This document shows positions 1 to 9,868 of a stretch of 64,000 nucleotides of DNA, one piece after another. Below the pieces are notes generated by a model. The model was given only the letters and a program-made list of their open reading frames with translations, was not told the DNA's origin and did no database searches. A program made the translations under genes and the position numbers. The stretch is from Vinca minor (Eukaryota > Streptophyta > Magnoliopsida > Gentianales > Apocynaceae). The stretch lies in NCBI GenBank assembly GCA_026122235.1, contig JAOCZM010000015.1, forward strand, positions 3,621,001 through 3,685,000, written 5' to 3'. Each line of letters opens with the position of its first letter. The stretch's first letter is position 1.

Positions 1-1029
1 TTGGTGGACACTTCTGATAAGATACAACATTGATGTCATGCATAATGAAAAAAATGTGTTTGATAACGTCTTTAACACCGTGTTGGACATGAAGGGTAAA
101 ACTACGGACAATGTTACGGCTAGAGTGGATGTTGAAAGGTATTGTAGTCGACCGGAATTGAGTATTAAACATGATGACAGAGGTAAAACAACGAAACCAA
201 AGGCATGTTTCACCCTTACCAAGGCACAAAAATAGATGGTTTTGCAGTGGGTGAAAGAAATAAGGCTCCCAGATGGCTATGCATTGAATTTGGCGCGATG
301 CGTTGATATGAAAGAGTTGAAATTGTCAGGCATGAAGAGTCACGATTATCATGTATTTATGGAGAGACTTATCCCTATAGCTCTCAGAGAAGTATTACCG
401 GCAAATGTTTGGGGACCCTTGGCTGAACTTAGTCTGTTCTACAGAGATTTTTGTTCCCCAAAGTTGAGTGTGGCACATATGCAAGAATTGGAGGACACTA
501 TCGCTATATTATTATGCAAGCTAGAGAGAATATTCTCCCCAAAATTTTTTGATGTCATGGAACACTTGCCGATTCACCTTCCGTACAAAGCCAAAATTGG
601 TGGCCTTGTACAGTTTAGGTGGATGTACCCGCTCGAGAGGTAACAACCCATATCTTTATGATCTCAACTTCATTTTTATTTTTCATGTATTTACAATGTG
701 ATTAACTGATTATACTTTAATTAGATACCTGCACTATCTAAAAAAAAAGATAAAAAATAAGGCCAGAGTTGTGAGGTCAATTTTCAATGCATATTTGTGG
801 AAGAAGCTGCTACATTCTTTAGCTATTATTTCGAACCCCACGTGAAAACGAAAGTTACAACCATTGGGAGAAATGATGGTGAAGACGAGACTACAAGTGG
901 ACCAGATGTATTATCAATTTGAAACTTACCTGGAATACCATTTGGAAAAAAAGAAAAGATTTCATTATCTGATAAAGATTATAAAACAGCCATGAATTAT
1001 ATCCTTATGAATTGTGAAGAGGTTGAACC

Positions 1030-2169
1030 TATGGGTGTCAATCGAGCTATGTGAGTCGAGCTTAGCTTAGCTCACACAAAAATTGGAAAGCTCAACCCGG
1101 AAAAGCTCACAAACATTGAGCTTACGCTCAACTCACATTTTAATGTGAGCTCGAGCTAAGCTCACAAGCCTCACGAGCTAAATTTATATTAGCAAAAAAA
1201 ACAAAAATCCTGTAGCAAGTATAGTATAATACAATGAGCATTCAAACTAAAATTTTACAATAATACAAATATACATAATACAATGATACTTATTTCTTGA
1301 AGAAAATTAAACTAATAAAAAGATAAATACATAGCAAGGTCAAAGGTTAAAGAATCTACATACAACATAGACAGAAATCCTTATATAGATTAAAACAAAA
1401 AAAAACGAAAGTCTCATAATTATAAAAGCCTTATATAGAGAAAAATAGGAGAAGCAGAAGTTCCATAATTGTTTGTTATGCTAATAAAATGAGTCTTATA
1501 TAAATAAAAAAACAAAAGAACTCATGCACTTAAAATTCTAACAAATGATTAAATTGCAAATTGCAAAAGAGTGGTTTAATTCCGTTGTTGGTGCCAAATC
1601 CAATTTCAGCAATCCCATTGAATTCTTCTACAATCATTCAAATGTATAGAGAAATAGTAAGCTGCGAAATTGATCAAGACATGACCCCCGGTGCTAAAAG
1701 AACTCTCAGATGCTACTGAACTTACAGGAATTGCTAATACATCTCTTGCCATCATAGACAAAATAGGGAATTTAAGAGCATTTTCTTTCCAATAATCCAA
1801 GATAATAAAGTCTTCATCAACACTTCCACTCTTTGTTGGGTAAAGTATTTCCTCCAAATAAACATCGAGTTCACCCTTACAATGCATAACTTCTTCCTCT
1901 TCACTAAATTTAAAGAACTCTTCAATGAAGGCCAATTTGTAGGTCTTTTTTTTTTTTTTTAATTAGTATTTTATATATAATATTTAATTATATTATTATT
2001 ATTCGGGTTCGAGCTTTTTTCGGGTTGAGCGAGGTCAAGCTCACGCTCAGCTCACATAAAATTCATGCTTGAATATTGAGCTCAAGCTAAGCTCAGCTCA
2101 GTTCACGCTCACATTTTTTCGAGCTATGTGAGGCGGGTTCGGGTCGGCCCGAACCTTTTGACACCCCTA
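1030..2169 (-). mobile_element. hAT element (internal-deletion derivative) nested in CACTA
   Basis: Perfect 8-bp TSD GTTGAACC at 1022-1029 and 2170-2177. The terminal inverted repeats are TATGGGTGTCAA on the left and, on the complement of the right end, TAGGGGTGTCAA (one mismatch). Both ends carry subterminal arrays of GAGCTTAGCTCA-like words. The paralogous CACTA at 33.8 kb is uninterrupted here (GAAGAGGTCAAATCATAT...), which gives an empty site. A fragment of the hAT transposase C-terminus is encoded on the minus strand. Confidence 0.93.
1606..1935 (-). pseudogene. hAT transposase C-terminal dimerisation domain fragment
   Basis: The 109-codon minus-strand frame contains ELDVYLEE, ILDYWKENALKFPILSMMA, RDVLAIPVSSVASESSFSTGG and then a diverged tail. 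These are the hallmarks of the hAT dimerisation domain (Dimer_Tnp_hAT), which brings transposase monomers together. The BED zinc finger and the DDE core are absent, and the element is only 1140 bp, so this is a remnant in a deletion derivative. Whether it is expressed is unknown. Confidence 0.88.
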
Positions 2170-2928
2170 GTTGAACCATACCTTCAGTAAGTAAAGCCAT
2201 CCATTGCTTCAGTTTTGCTATATAATTAAAAGTAGTCAAATAATAATATTGTCATTTGATTTGTAACTCAGGAAATTTGTTAGTAAAATACATGATAAAA
2301 ATCCCCAGATAACGGAGGATGAACTGCAAAGCTAGGTTTATAGTGATTTTTTCCAAATGGTTTGGAACTCATGTAAGTTAGTATTATGTAGAAATGGACT
2401 TGTTTTAAGAATGCCTAAACTAATTTAACTTTTGTTGTTCTCAACAGATACATAGCCTTCCGGAACATTCCGAAAGGTTGAAGAAAAAAATTTCATGGGG
2501 CCCGACAAGAAGAGTGATGTCATATTCCGGTTACTTTGTTAACGGTTCACCACAGCGATGGAAAAGGAACCACAAAAACAGTGGGGTATGGGTTAAAGGC
2601 GATTACTACGGAGAGTTGAAGCAAGTAATTGAGGTTGAACTTGCTGGAGTACCTGTCCAAAAAATAATTCTTTTCAAATGCGACTGGTTTGATTCAACTC
2701 CAAATCGAGGGTTGAGGGTGCATCCTCAATATAAACTTGTAGAAATCAATAGGAAAAAAACGTTCCAGAGTTACAATCCATTTGTATTTGCTTCCCAATG
2801 TCAACAAGTCTACTACATACCTTATCCAGGTAGTAAGACAACATCTAGGGCTGATTGGTGTGCTGTTTGTCGTTCAAAACCACGTCTAATTGACGTTCCT
2901 AATGTTCCGGTACCATATTAGGATGATG

Positions 2929-4437
2929 AAGGGATTCATGGGCAGAAACTCGTTCTAAACACCCACGAGTCCTCCCCTGAAGGATCCGCTCATACAAAAC
3001 GAATCGAAAAATGCAAAGAAAAACTTACGTTTCTTGGTTCAATAATCTGATTCTTGAGTGAAAGATTCTGTCTTTGGGCTCTTAGCAACGATCACCTTGA
3101 GTCCCCCCTTGCGGAATTACTCCCTACCGGTATCCACACGTTGAAACGAACAGCGATTGCTAGCTCTTCGTTTTATTAGTTTCGGATAGAGAGAAAAGGA
3201 GAGGCAGATAACATGAAATCTGATTTCTTGGTTTTAGTATTGTTGTGGCTTAAGCATTAGCATTAGTTATTTAGGGTTTCGGCCAAAAGAGGTTTATATA
3301 GGATATGAGAGTTTGTTCCCAGAACCAACTCCCACGTCCTCAACCTCTTCCGGTAATGGGACTCTATAACTCCCACGTCCCCTAGACTTCTGCTGTTAGT
3401 GGGACTTTATCGCATAATCACTCCCACGTAATCCCAGTTATAGCCAAATACCGAAAATGCCCATCTTTCATCTATAATTCAAATAATAACGATTTATTAT
3501 TCTCAGAAAATAAATGTCAGATACAAAATCTGGACATGAAGCTCGTTAACTCGTCTATGCGTGTGACCCTGTAGGTTCATATCACAATGGCAATGAAAAC
3601 ACACTTAGTAGTAGTGTGAGTTCATAAATCACAAGCGGTCCCAAGCAGGACATTGTAACTACTCAAAGTGAATGAATTTACGGTGGAACCTAATATCGAT
3701 CTACTATTTAATCCATTTGTCTCGCGATATCCTAATTAAGCATAAGGCATGGTAGTCATCCTTATTAAGCTTAATTGTATTTATGCTCGATCTCCAAGTA
3801 GACTGTTCCAACAAATAGTAGTCGATAACCACTTTATCAAATACATTTGAGCACGGCAATGCATTTAGACAGTCTTTCTTATCGAGAGGCCCATGGATAT
3901 CTCTCTCTAATAAGAGAGGGACAAATTCCTTACAATGCCTCTCACATTCAAGCCATGATAGGACACTACATCCGATCATTAGTCGTATTGATTACTCGAT
4001 TAAAAGTAACGTCCGACTGAGTCAAAACGTGGTTCCATTCATGCTAGAATCAATGGAGACATAAGGTCTAAGAATTCCAAAATAGTATCGAGGAAGTAAT
4101 ATTTATGACTAAGGACCATGAAGTATTACTTCTCTAACAGATCACGTCCGATACAATATATCCCCAATATATTGCATCTATGGTATGATTTGTATTCATT
4201 ACACATGATTAGTAAACATAATCATCAATCAAACATCATACGTCATACTAGTTTTATTTCATTGTAAAGAACATTACATGAAACTAGGGACAACTAGAAT
4301 AGTAATTACATAGGCTAATGAGTTTTACTATCAAATCATACATTTGATGTTCAGAAGAAAAATTAACTATTCAAAGACATGCTCAAAAGAAATAAAACGT
4401 ACAACATATGCTAATGGTCCTAGGGCACTACTAATAG
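2929..4437 (-). mobile_element. LTR-like insertion of about 1.5 kb in CACTA DUF4216 exon
   Basis: Comparison with the paralogue near 34.53 kb shows extra DNA here: the uninterrupted copy runs CCGTATCAGGAGGAAGTACG, whereas this copy breaks after ATTAGGA and resumes at AGAGGAAGTACG. The insert has candidate TG/CA ends (TGATGAAGGG near 2930, CCTAGGGCA near 4426). On the minus strand it shows a TATA-like box (CTATATAAACC near 3300) followed by a leader-like stretch. It carries a short frame of unknown meaning at 3704-3979. No primer-binding site, polypurine tract or protein domain is evident. A solo LTR or another long terminal-repeat relic is the best guess; the exact ends and TSD are unresolved. 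Confidence 0.55.
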
Positions 4438-4989
4438 AGGAAGTACGCGAGAAGGAGACCAGTCACATTGATCCAACTATTACTGAAGTTGGTCAACTTG
4501 CACACCAATAAGGGAAATCGAAGTTGCACTTATGGCCGGTACGGGCCGTGTTAATGAAGATGATGATGATGATGAAATTATGTCGGTGATGAAAATTCTG
4601 AAGAAGATGATGAATTTATGTCGGAGGGTGATTTAGAATGATTAAAAATAGAATAATTAATTTGGTTGTGTATTTGTTTTTGTGCTTTAATTCTTAACTT
4701 TCCTTTATTAATTCATTTTTTTCATGCATGATTAATCTTTTTCTCGCTTCACTCTAAGAAGCCACTTGAACGATGTAAATTGAAGTTGAACAACTAGCTT
4801 TTTGGAATTCCACATATTGAAGGTGAGTAATATTTGTTGGTTTATTTTTTAGTACTTTATTACCATAAATTAATTATCGTATTGTATAATTTTTTAACAT
4901 AATTCAAAGTGGTAATTTTATTGCCATAAAATAATTTGATTCTTGAATTTTCATATTGCAACTCATGCATTTCCAAGGATATACATATA

Positions 4990-5795
4990 AATGACACCAA
5001 GAAGTATATGTGAAGTGTAAACTTTGATTGTGAGTGTTATAATGTAAATGAGAAGTGCACACTTTGATTGTGAGTGTTGTAATGTAAATTATAAGTGGAA
5101 ACTTGTGTTTTTTAAAATGTGTAAACTTGTGTTTTTAATAAGATAATTGGTTATTTAATGTTATTTTTGGGTTTTATTGATTAAGTTTGCTATTTGGGAT
5201 CTTATTGATATTGTTTCTGGTTCGTATTGCTGTTTTTTATAATAGGAATTTAATTAAATTTCAGATTTATTTTTTTAAATTAAAAAACATTTAGCGACGG
5301 AAAATCGGTCTCTATTCCGTCACTAAGTATCGATGGAATATTTCGTCGCTATGGCTGCCGTCGGTATTCGGTCGCTTAATAGTCCAAGTCAAATGTCAAC
5401 ATTGTTGACTAGTCGGTCGGTAATCCGTCGCTATATGGTGACCAAAAAATCGGTCGCTAAATAATCCGTCGGTATTCGATCGTTAACGAGTCATAGTCAA
5501 AGTCAACAATGTTGACCAGGCGATCGGTAATCCGTCGGTATATGGCGACTCAATAATCGGTCACTATATAATTCGTCGGCATTCGGTCGTTAACGAGTCA
5601 ATGTCGAACGTTCGGTCGATAATCCGTCGCTATATGGCGACCCAATAGTCGATCGCTAAATTTTACGTCGGTAGTCGGCCGTTAATTGGTTTTGCAACGA
5701 AAAATATATGACCACGGTAATCGGTCGCTAAACTAAGATTAACAACCGATTAGCGACGGATTTGTCCGTCCCTTTTACGCTGTTTTCTTGTAGTG
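4990..5795 (+). repeat. CACTA right subterminal repeat region
   Basis: Positions 5020-5110 hold two copies of a unit built on CACTTTGATTGTGAGTGTTG. Positions 5286-5760 hold many variants of CGGTCGCTAA and CGTCGGTATTCGGTCG on both strands, interleaved with GTCAAAGTCAACAATGTTGAC. Such arrays are the binding sites for the small TNPA-type protein in CACTA elements. The same vocabulary recurs at 24303-24850, 29150-29900 and 34915-35993. Confidence 0.85.
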
Positions 5796-8017
5796 CTACC
5801 TCTCGATTGAGCAAGACTCTAAACAAACATTCTATTACCTCAAAAAATATAATATTATCCACAAGATTACAATGAAATTTAATAAAATACAATATTAAAA
5901 TCCATATATCAAAATCACTAATCCCAGGCTTCCGCTGCGCACTCTGATACCAAAATGTCGCACCAACTTCAGATACCTATGGATGAGGAAAACATTTGGA
6001 AAACGTGAGATGAAGCTCAGTGAGGGTCGTGCAAGTAGTGCTGATATCTTTAAAACCATTTTCCTTCCAAAGCACTTTATATTTGGAAAATAGTTCGCAC
6101 AATGAGAAAATCATATATACACATGTATAATAAGGGGCCTGATTTTTGGAACAATTGTCAGGATTGTCGAGATGAATTTGACACAGGCATCACAATAACA
6201 ATAGATCATATTTCATATGGGACCCAAATGCACACATTCAAAGTTAGGACTCTAGAGGTGGCTCACACCCTTTGGTGTAGCACTTAGCTCCTTCAAATCG
6301 AATCATTGGGCCCGACTCAATAGACTCATAGTCTTATTATGTCATGTCAATATTCACAGGACAAATATGTATAAGATTCAGTTAAACTTATCACTTTCAA
6401 TTCAATAAAATAATATTTCAAAACAAAGCCCCAATTCAGAAAGATATTTCATGGTGACAAACAAATGGAATCAATGCATTCATGAGTGGATCCATAACAT
6501 GAATGCAATGAAACAAATGAGCACACATTACATATATATAATTTTGTAAAGGAGTGGACCACTCACCTGATAAATTATTTTTAAATACTAAGATCCCGAG
6601 CAATCTATATTCTATAGACCATCGAACTTTCAAGAAAGTCGATCGTAAAGAATTACAGAGATGCAGAGTTCACAAAGAGAGCTTTTCAAGAAATTGAAAC
6701 AAATCACAATGAATTGATCTTAGAGAGTTGAAAAGAGAATATAATGGATTAGTACTATAAAAGTATCAAGTACATCTTATGAGAATTTGATGAAGTATAT
6801 ATGAAACTGTGGGCACAAGAGGAAACTCATAGAATATAAGAAAAGAGGGCAAAGATAGACGAACAACCCGAAGGAATTGTGAAAGATCAAGTGGAGGAAT
6901 AGAAATACTGGATGTGTTAGTGAAGTCGGCTAGAAAGACTAGCTAGGTGTTGGGATTCTCTCAATATCTCACATCTGTTGTGTTAGTAAAATAGGAGGGA
7001 GAAAACCCTTATAAATAGGGATCTCCTAGTTTAGTATTATTTGTGTGTGCCGCGTTGGGCGCCACCAACTCAGATTGTGAGTTTCCAGAGTTTGGTTTGC
7101 GAGAGGGTTTGTAATTTTGTTCCGTCCAAAAATTACATAGTGAAAGTTTGTATCCTTCGGGGTCGTGGATGTAGGTCTGCATTGAGACCGAACCATGTTA
7201 AAATTCTCGTGTTGTTTTTCTGCTTTCTTTTCGTTTCCATTATAATTTGTTGTTTGGAGTGTTCCGCTCCCCAACAACTGGTATCAGAGCGTCAGTTTCG
7301 AGACTGTGATGAGTTCGAGTCCTGGGAAAAGCGCAGATCTTAGAAGAAGGCACAAGTTTTCGTGACTGTGATGAGAGGAAAGAAGCATTCCTTGACCCAA
7401 CATCAAGGAAGTAAAACTGAGGCGAAACAGAGATGAAACTCCAAGGGAAGACCTAGGGTTAGGGGTTTTCTATTTTAATTGTAATTTGGGAACTTAATAA
7501 AAGGGAGGATATGTTGGGATTCTCTCAATATCCCACATCTGTTGTGTTAGTAAAATAGGAGGGAGGAAAACCTTATAAATAGATCCACCAACTCAGATTG
7601 TGAGTTTCCAGAGTTTGGTTTGCGAGAGGGTTTGTAATTTTGTTCCGTTCAAAAATTACATAGTGAAAGTTTGTACCCTTCGGGGTCGTGGATGTAGGTC
7701 TGCGTTGAGACCGAACCACGTTAAAAATATTGGTGTTCTTTCATGTTCATTTATTTATTCTTCTTTTTCTCTCCATATTATCCGCGTGTTTGCTTCCGCT
7801 GCCTCCAACACTAGGTGGCAAGAAATGTAAGCTGGAGGTGGCATGGAAAATTGAACAACGTGGCATCTAGGAGAGAAAATAAGATGGAAATGGATAATAT
7901 TTTTCATTGTGAAAAGTTGTCTGGGAGACAAAGTACCCATTTTTTTTTAAATGCATTTAAAAAACCTCACACACTAAAAAGAGTACAAATCAGCTGCTTA
8001 CAAGACGGGTTGTTACA
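5796..8017 (-). mobile_element. LTR retrotransposon, 5' LTR and primer-binding site, reverse orientation
   Basis: On the minus strand an LTR begins TGTAACAACCCGTC (plus 8017) and ends GGTGCGACA (plus 5956). It is followed by TTTGGTATCAGAGTGCG, a primer-binding site matching initiator tRNA-Met (plus 5941-5954). Removing the TRIM inserted at 6948-7810 leaves an LTR of about 1.2 kb. The internal domain is cut off at 5796 by the CACTA end, so no gag or pol is visible. The end structure resembles that of the Gypsy-like LTRs at 9.1, 15.5 and 36.2 kb. Confidence 0.7.
6948..7810 (+). mobile_element. Complete TRIM (terminal-repeat retrotransposon in miniature)
   Basis: The LTRs are 6948-7276 (329 bp) and 7512-7810 (299 bp). 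Both start TGTTGGGATTCTCTCAATAT and end CCAACA. TGGTATCAGAGCG follows the 5' LTR (primer-binding site, 7279-7290) and a purine-rich AAAAGGGAGGATA precedes the 3' LTR. The 5-bp TSD CTAGG is perfect at 6943-6947 and 7811-7815. The 235-bp interior codes for nothing. Each LTR has a TATAAATA box. The 3' LTR lacks about 30 bp present after the TATA box of the 5' LTR. It sits inside the older reverse-strand LTR. Confidence 0.95.
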
Positions 8018-8780
8018 TTCCTCATATTTTCTTCAATAGGTGCACTCTTAAATTTACACTCTAAATATTCAATTTTACTTCTACTAATTATAAATCCTTT
8101 AAATTCTAATGCTTGTCTCTATACCTCCAACTTAGCGTTAACACCTACTCTAATCTCATCAATCAGAACAATATCGTCAGCAAATAACATACACCATGAT
8201 ACAGAGTCTTGTATATGACGAGTCACTTCATGCATAACCACCGCAAAGAGAAACGGACTAAGTGCTGAGCCTTGATGTACAACAATTGTAATAGGAAACT
8301 CCTCTGTCGTCCCGGAACAAATCCTAACGTTCGTACTAGCTCCCTTATACTTATTCTTAACAATGTCAATATATTTACGGGATATACTTTTTTTAGTTAT
8401 CGCCCACCACAGTACTTCTCGAGGCACATTATCATAAACTTTATCCAAATCAATGAACAACATGTGCAAATCCTTCTTTCTCTCCCTATAACGACCTATC
8501 ATTTGCCTTAGTAGGTGAATTGCCTCCATGGTTGAGCGCCTAGGCATAAAACAAAATTGACTATTTGAAATACTCACAATTTTTCTCAACCTATATTCAA
8601 TCACTCTTTATCTAAAGTTCATAGTATGACTCATAAATTTAATGTCATGATAGTTAGAACAGTCTTAAACATCCTCTTTATTCTTGTACAACGAGACCAA
8701 AATACTTTTCCTCCACTCTGACGACTTGTTATTGATCATAAATATCTTGTTGAATAAACTTAACAACCACTCTGACGGCT
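8018..8780 (-). pseudogene. LINE (non-LTR retrotransposon) reverse transcriptase fragment
   Basis: Minus-strand translation gives, in order: SSEWRKS and VSLYKNKEDV (about 8650-8740), MSHTMN and RVIEYRLRK (about 8580-8630), MLFIDLDKVYDNVPREVLWW, VHQGSALSPFLFAVVMHE, the catalytic MLFADDIVLIDE, then LEV, a stop, and RQALEFKGF. This is the palm and thumb of a plant LINE reverse transcriptase. Stops and a substitution in the -LWERVIE- region show decay. Coding sequence is cut at 8017, exactly where the reverse-strand LTR starts, so that retroelement probably inserted into the LINE. The right edge abuts a truncated Gypsy LTR. Confidence 0.9.
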
Positions 8781-9097
8781 TGTTTCAGGTTTTATAAATG
8801 TTAATTCTTAGTTGATGGCGATGCTTGGGAAGGGGTCTACGAAGAGTGATCCTAACTGGATTATTTCACACATGTTATTTCATTTATAGTTATTTATTTT
8901 GAAACTTGTAGTTCATTTTATCAGATGTAATAAACTAGATTTATTTTCTTTTAAATAATGCTTCCGCTTGCACATTTAGTACTATTTATGGATTTCATAA
9001 TTAAACTGCCTTAACTAGTATTTTATGACTGTGGCTTAGGTGCTTCATTAACCAATGGGGCACTGCCATGTCATCACTCCGGAGTCGGGGTGTGACA
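8779..9097 (+). repeat. 5' LTR, only the last ~0.3 kb retained
   Basis: It matches 15217-15530 over its whole length (shared AAATGTTAATTCTT, GATGCTTGGGAAGGGG, CACTGCCATGTCATCACTCC). The upstream 2.2 kb of LTR is missing and replaced by the LINE fragment, so the left TSD is lost. Confidence 0.9.
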
Positions 9098-9318
9098 GAA
9101 GTGGTATCAGAGCAGGTCGAACCTTAGGGATAAAATCTGTAACAAACTTAGGATAACAAGAACACGTATTGTGAGGTGTGTGATGGGTAGAGACCATGGA
9201 CTAGGATGTATTTACTTAATGCTTTACATCCTGTTGTCGTGTTATGCTACCATATATGTATACATGTATGTGATTCTTGTATAATGCTGCCTGTTTCACA
9301 TGTTTTACTTGTTATATG

Positions 9319-9860
9319 TAGCACTGTCAAACGGACCACTAGTCCGCGGACCGGTCCGTGATCCGCGTTTTTTGGACGGATTTGGACCAAGCTATTCATG
9401 GTCCGTTTAAATGCGGGCCATTTTAGCCCGCTCCGTTTGGACCACGGACCAAAGCGGACCGGACCGGACCGGACCCGGACCAACCCACATTTAAATTAAT
9501 ATATATAAAAACATATTTTTTTAAGTTTTACTTCTCATTTTTACAAATATTTTCAAAAATAAACAACAAAACTCAATTTTTAAGCTTTATATTCTTTTTT
9601 TTCAATTTTTCTTTTCAATTTTTAAAAATAAAAACAAAAAAAAATCATTTTTAAGCTTTATTTTCTTTTTTAAAAATTTATTTTTAAAATTAATTTGGTC
9701 CGCGGACCGGCCCGTTTAACCCGCGGATTTCTTATGGACGGGTATGGACTAGGATTTTCTTGGTCCGCAAAAATTGGTCCAAATCCGGCCCGGTCCGTTT
9801 TAGGGTAATCCGCGACGGACTGGACCGGACCGGACCGGACCAACCCGTTTGACAGTGCTA
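9319..9860. mobile_element. hAT MITE with 16-bp perfect TIRs
   Basis: TSD GTTATATG is perfect (9311-9318 and 9861-9868). TIRs TAGCACTGTCAAACGG are perfect at both ends. The outer ~150 bp on each side consist of GGACCGG/GGTCCGC words, and the middle is A+T rich. The 542-bp element codes for nothing; the apparent minus-strand frame here is a by-product of the repeat. It is nested in the LARD interior. Confidence 0.95.
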
Positions 9861-9868
9861 GTTATATG

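Larger units (their letters stand above)
1..4640 (+). pseudogene. TNP2-like CACTA transposase, C-terminal part (DUF4218/DUF4216), broken
   Basis: Reading starts inside the gene. Codons from about 38 to 643 match the end of the TNP2 domain and DUF4218 (motifs MKSHDYHVFMERL, LCKLERIF, HLPIHLPY, RWMYPLER), with an in-frame TAG at 233-235 after LTKAQK. After an intron, about 745-1030 continues DUF4218 (Y-L-H-Y-L-K-K-K) with two single-base disruptions. About 2450-2921 encodes DUF4216 (WVKGDYYGELKQVIEVEL, FKCDWFDSTPNRG, VYYIPYPGSKTTSRADW). The acidic tail (runs of D/E at 4555-4620) resumes after the second insertion. In autonomous elements this protein is the DDE-type transposase; here stops and insertions make it non-functional. 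Confidence 0.88.
1..5795 (+). mobile_element. CACTA (En/Spm) element, right part, decayed
   Basis: The right terminus reads TTTTCTTGTAGTG and ends at 5795; its complement CACTACAAGAAAA is the classical CACTA end. The left end lies outside the window. It carries the C-terminal half of a TNP2-type transposase gene, a subterminal repeat region, and two later insertions (a hAT element at 1030-2169 and an LTR-like block at about 2929-4437). The paralogue at 24303-35993 lacks both insertions and so supplies the empty sites. A 3-bp TSD cannot be checked because only the right flank (CTA) is visible. Confidence 0.9.

Noticed and set aside
7041..7343. Two similar frames (100 and 76 codons) at 7041 and 7600
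   Set aside because: They are the two LTRs of the TRIM read in one frame, so the similarity is due to the repeat, not to a gene pair.
9247..9483. 78-codon minus-strand frame rich in Arg, Pro and Gly
   Set aside because: It is made of the GGACCGG repeats of the hAT MITE at 9319-9860.
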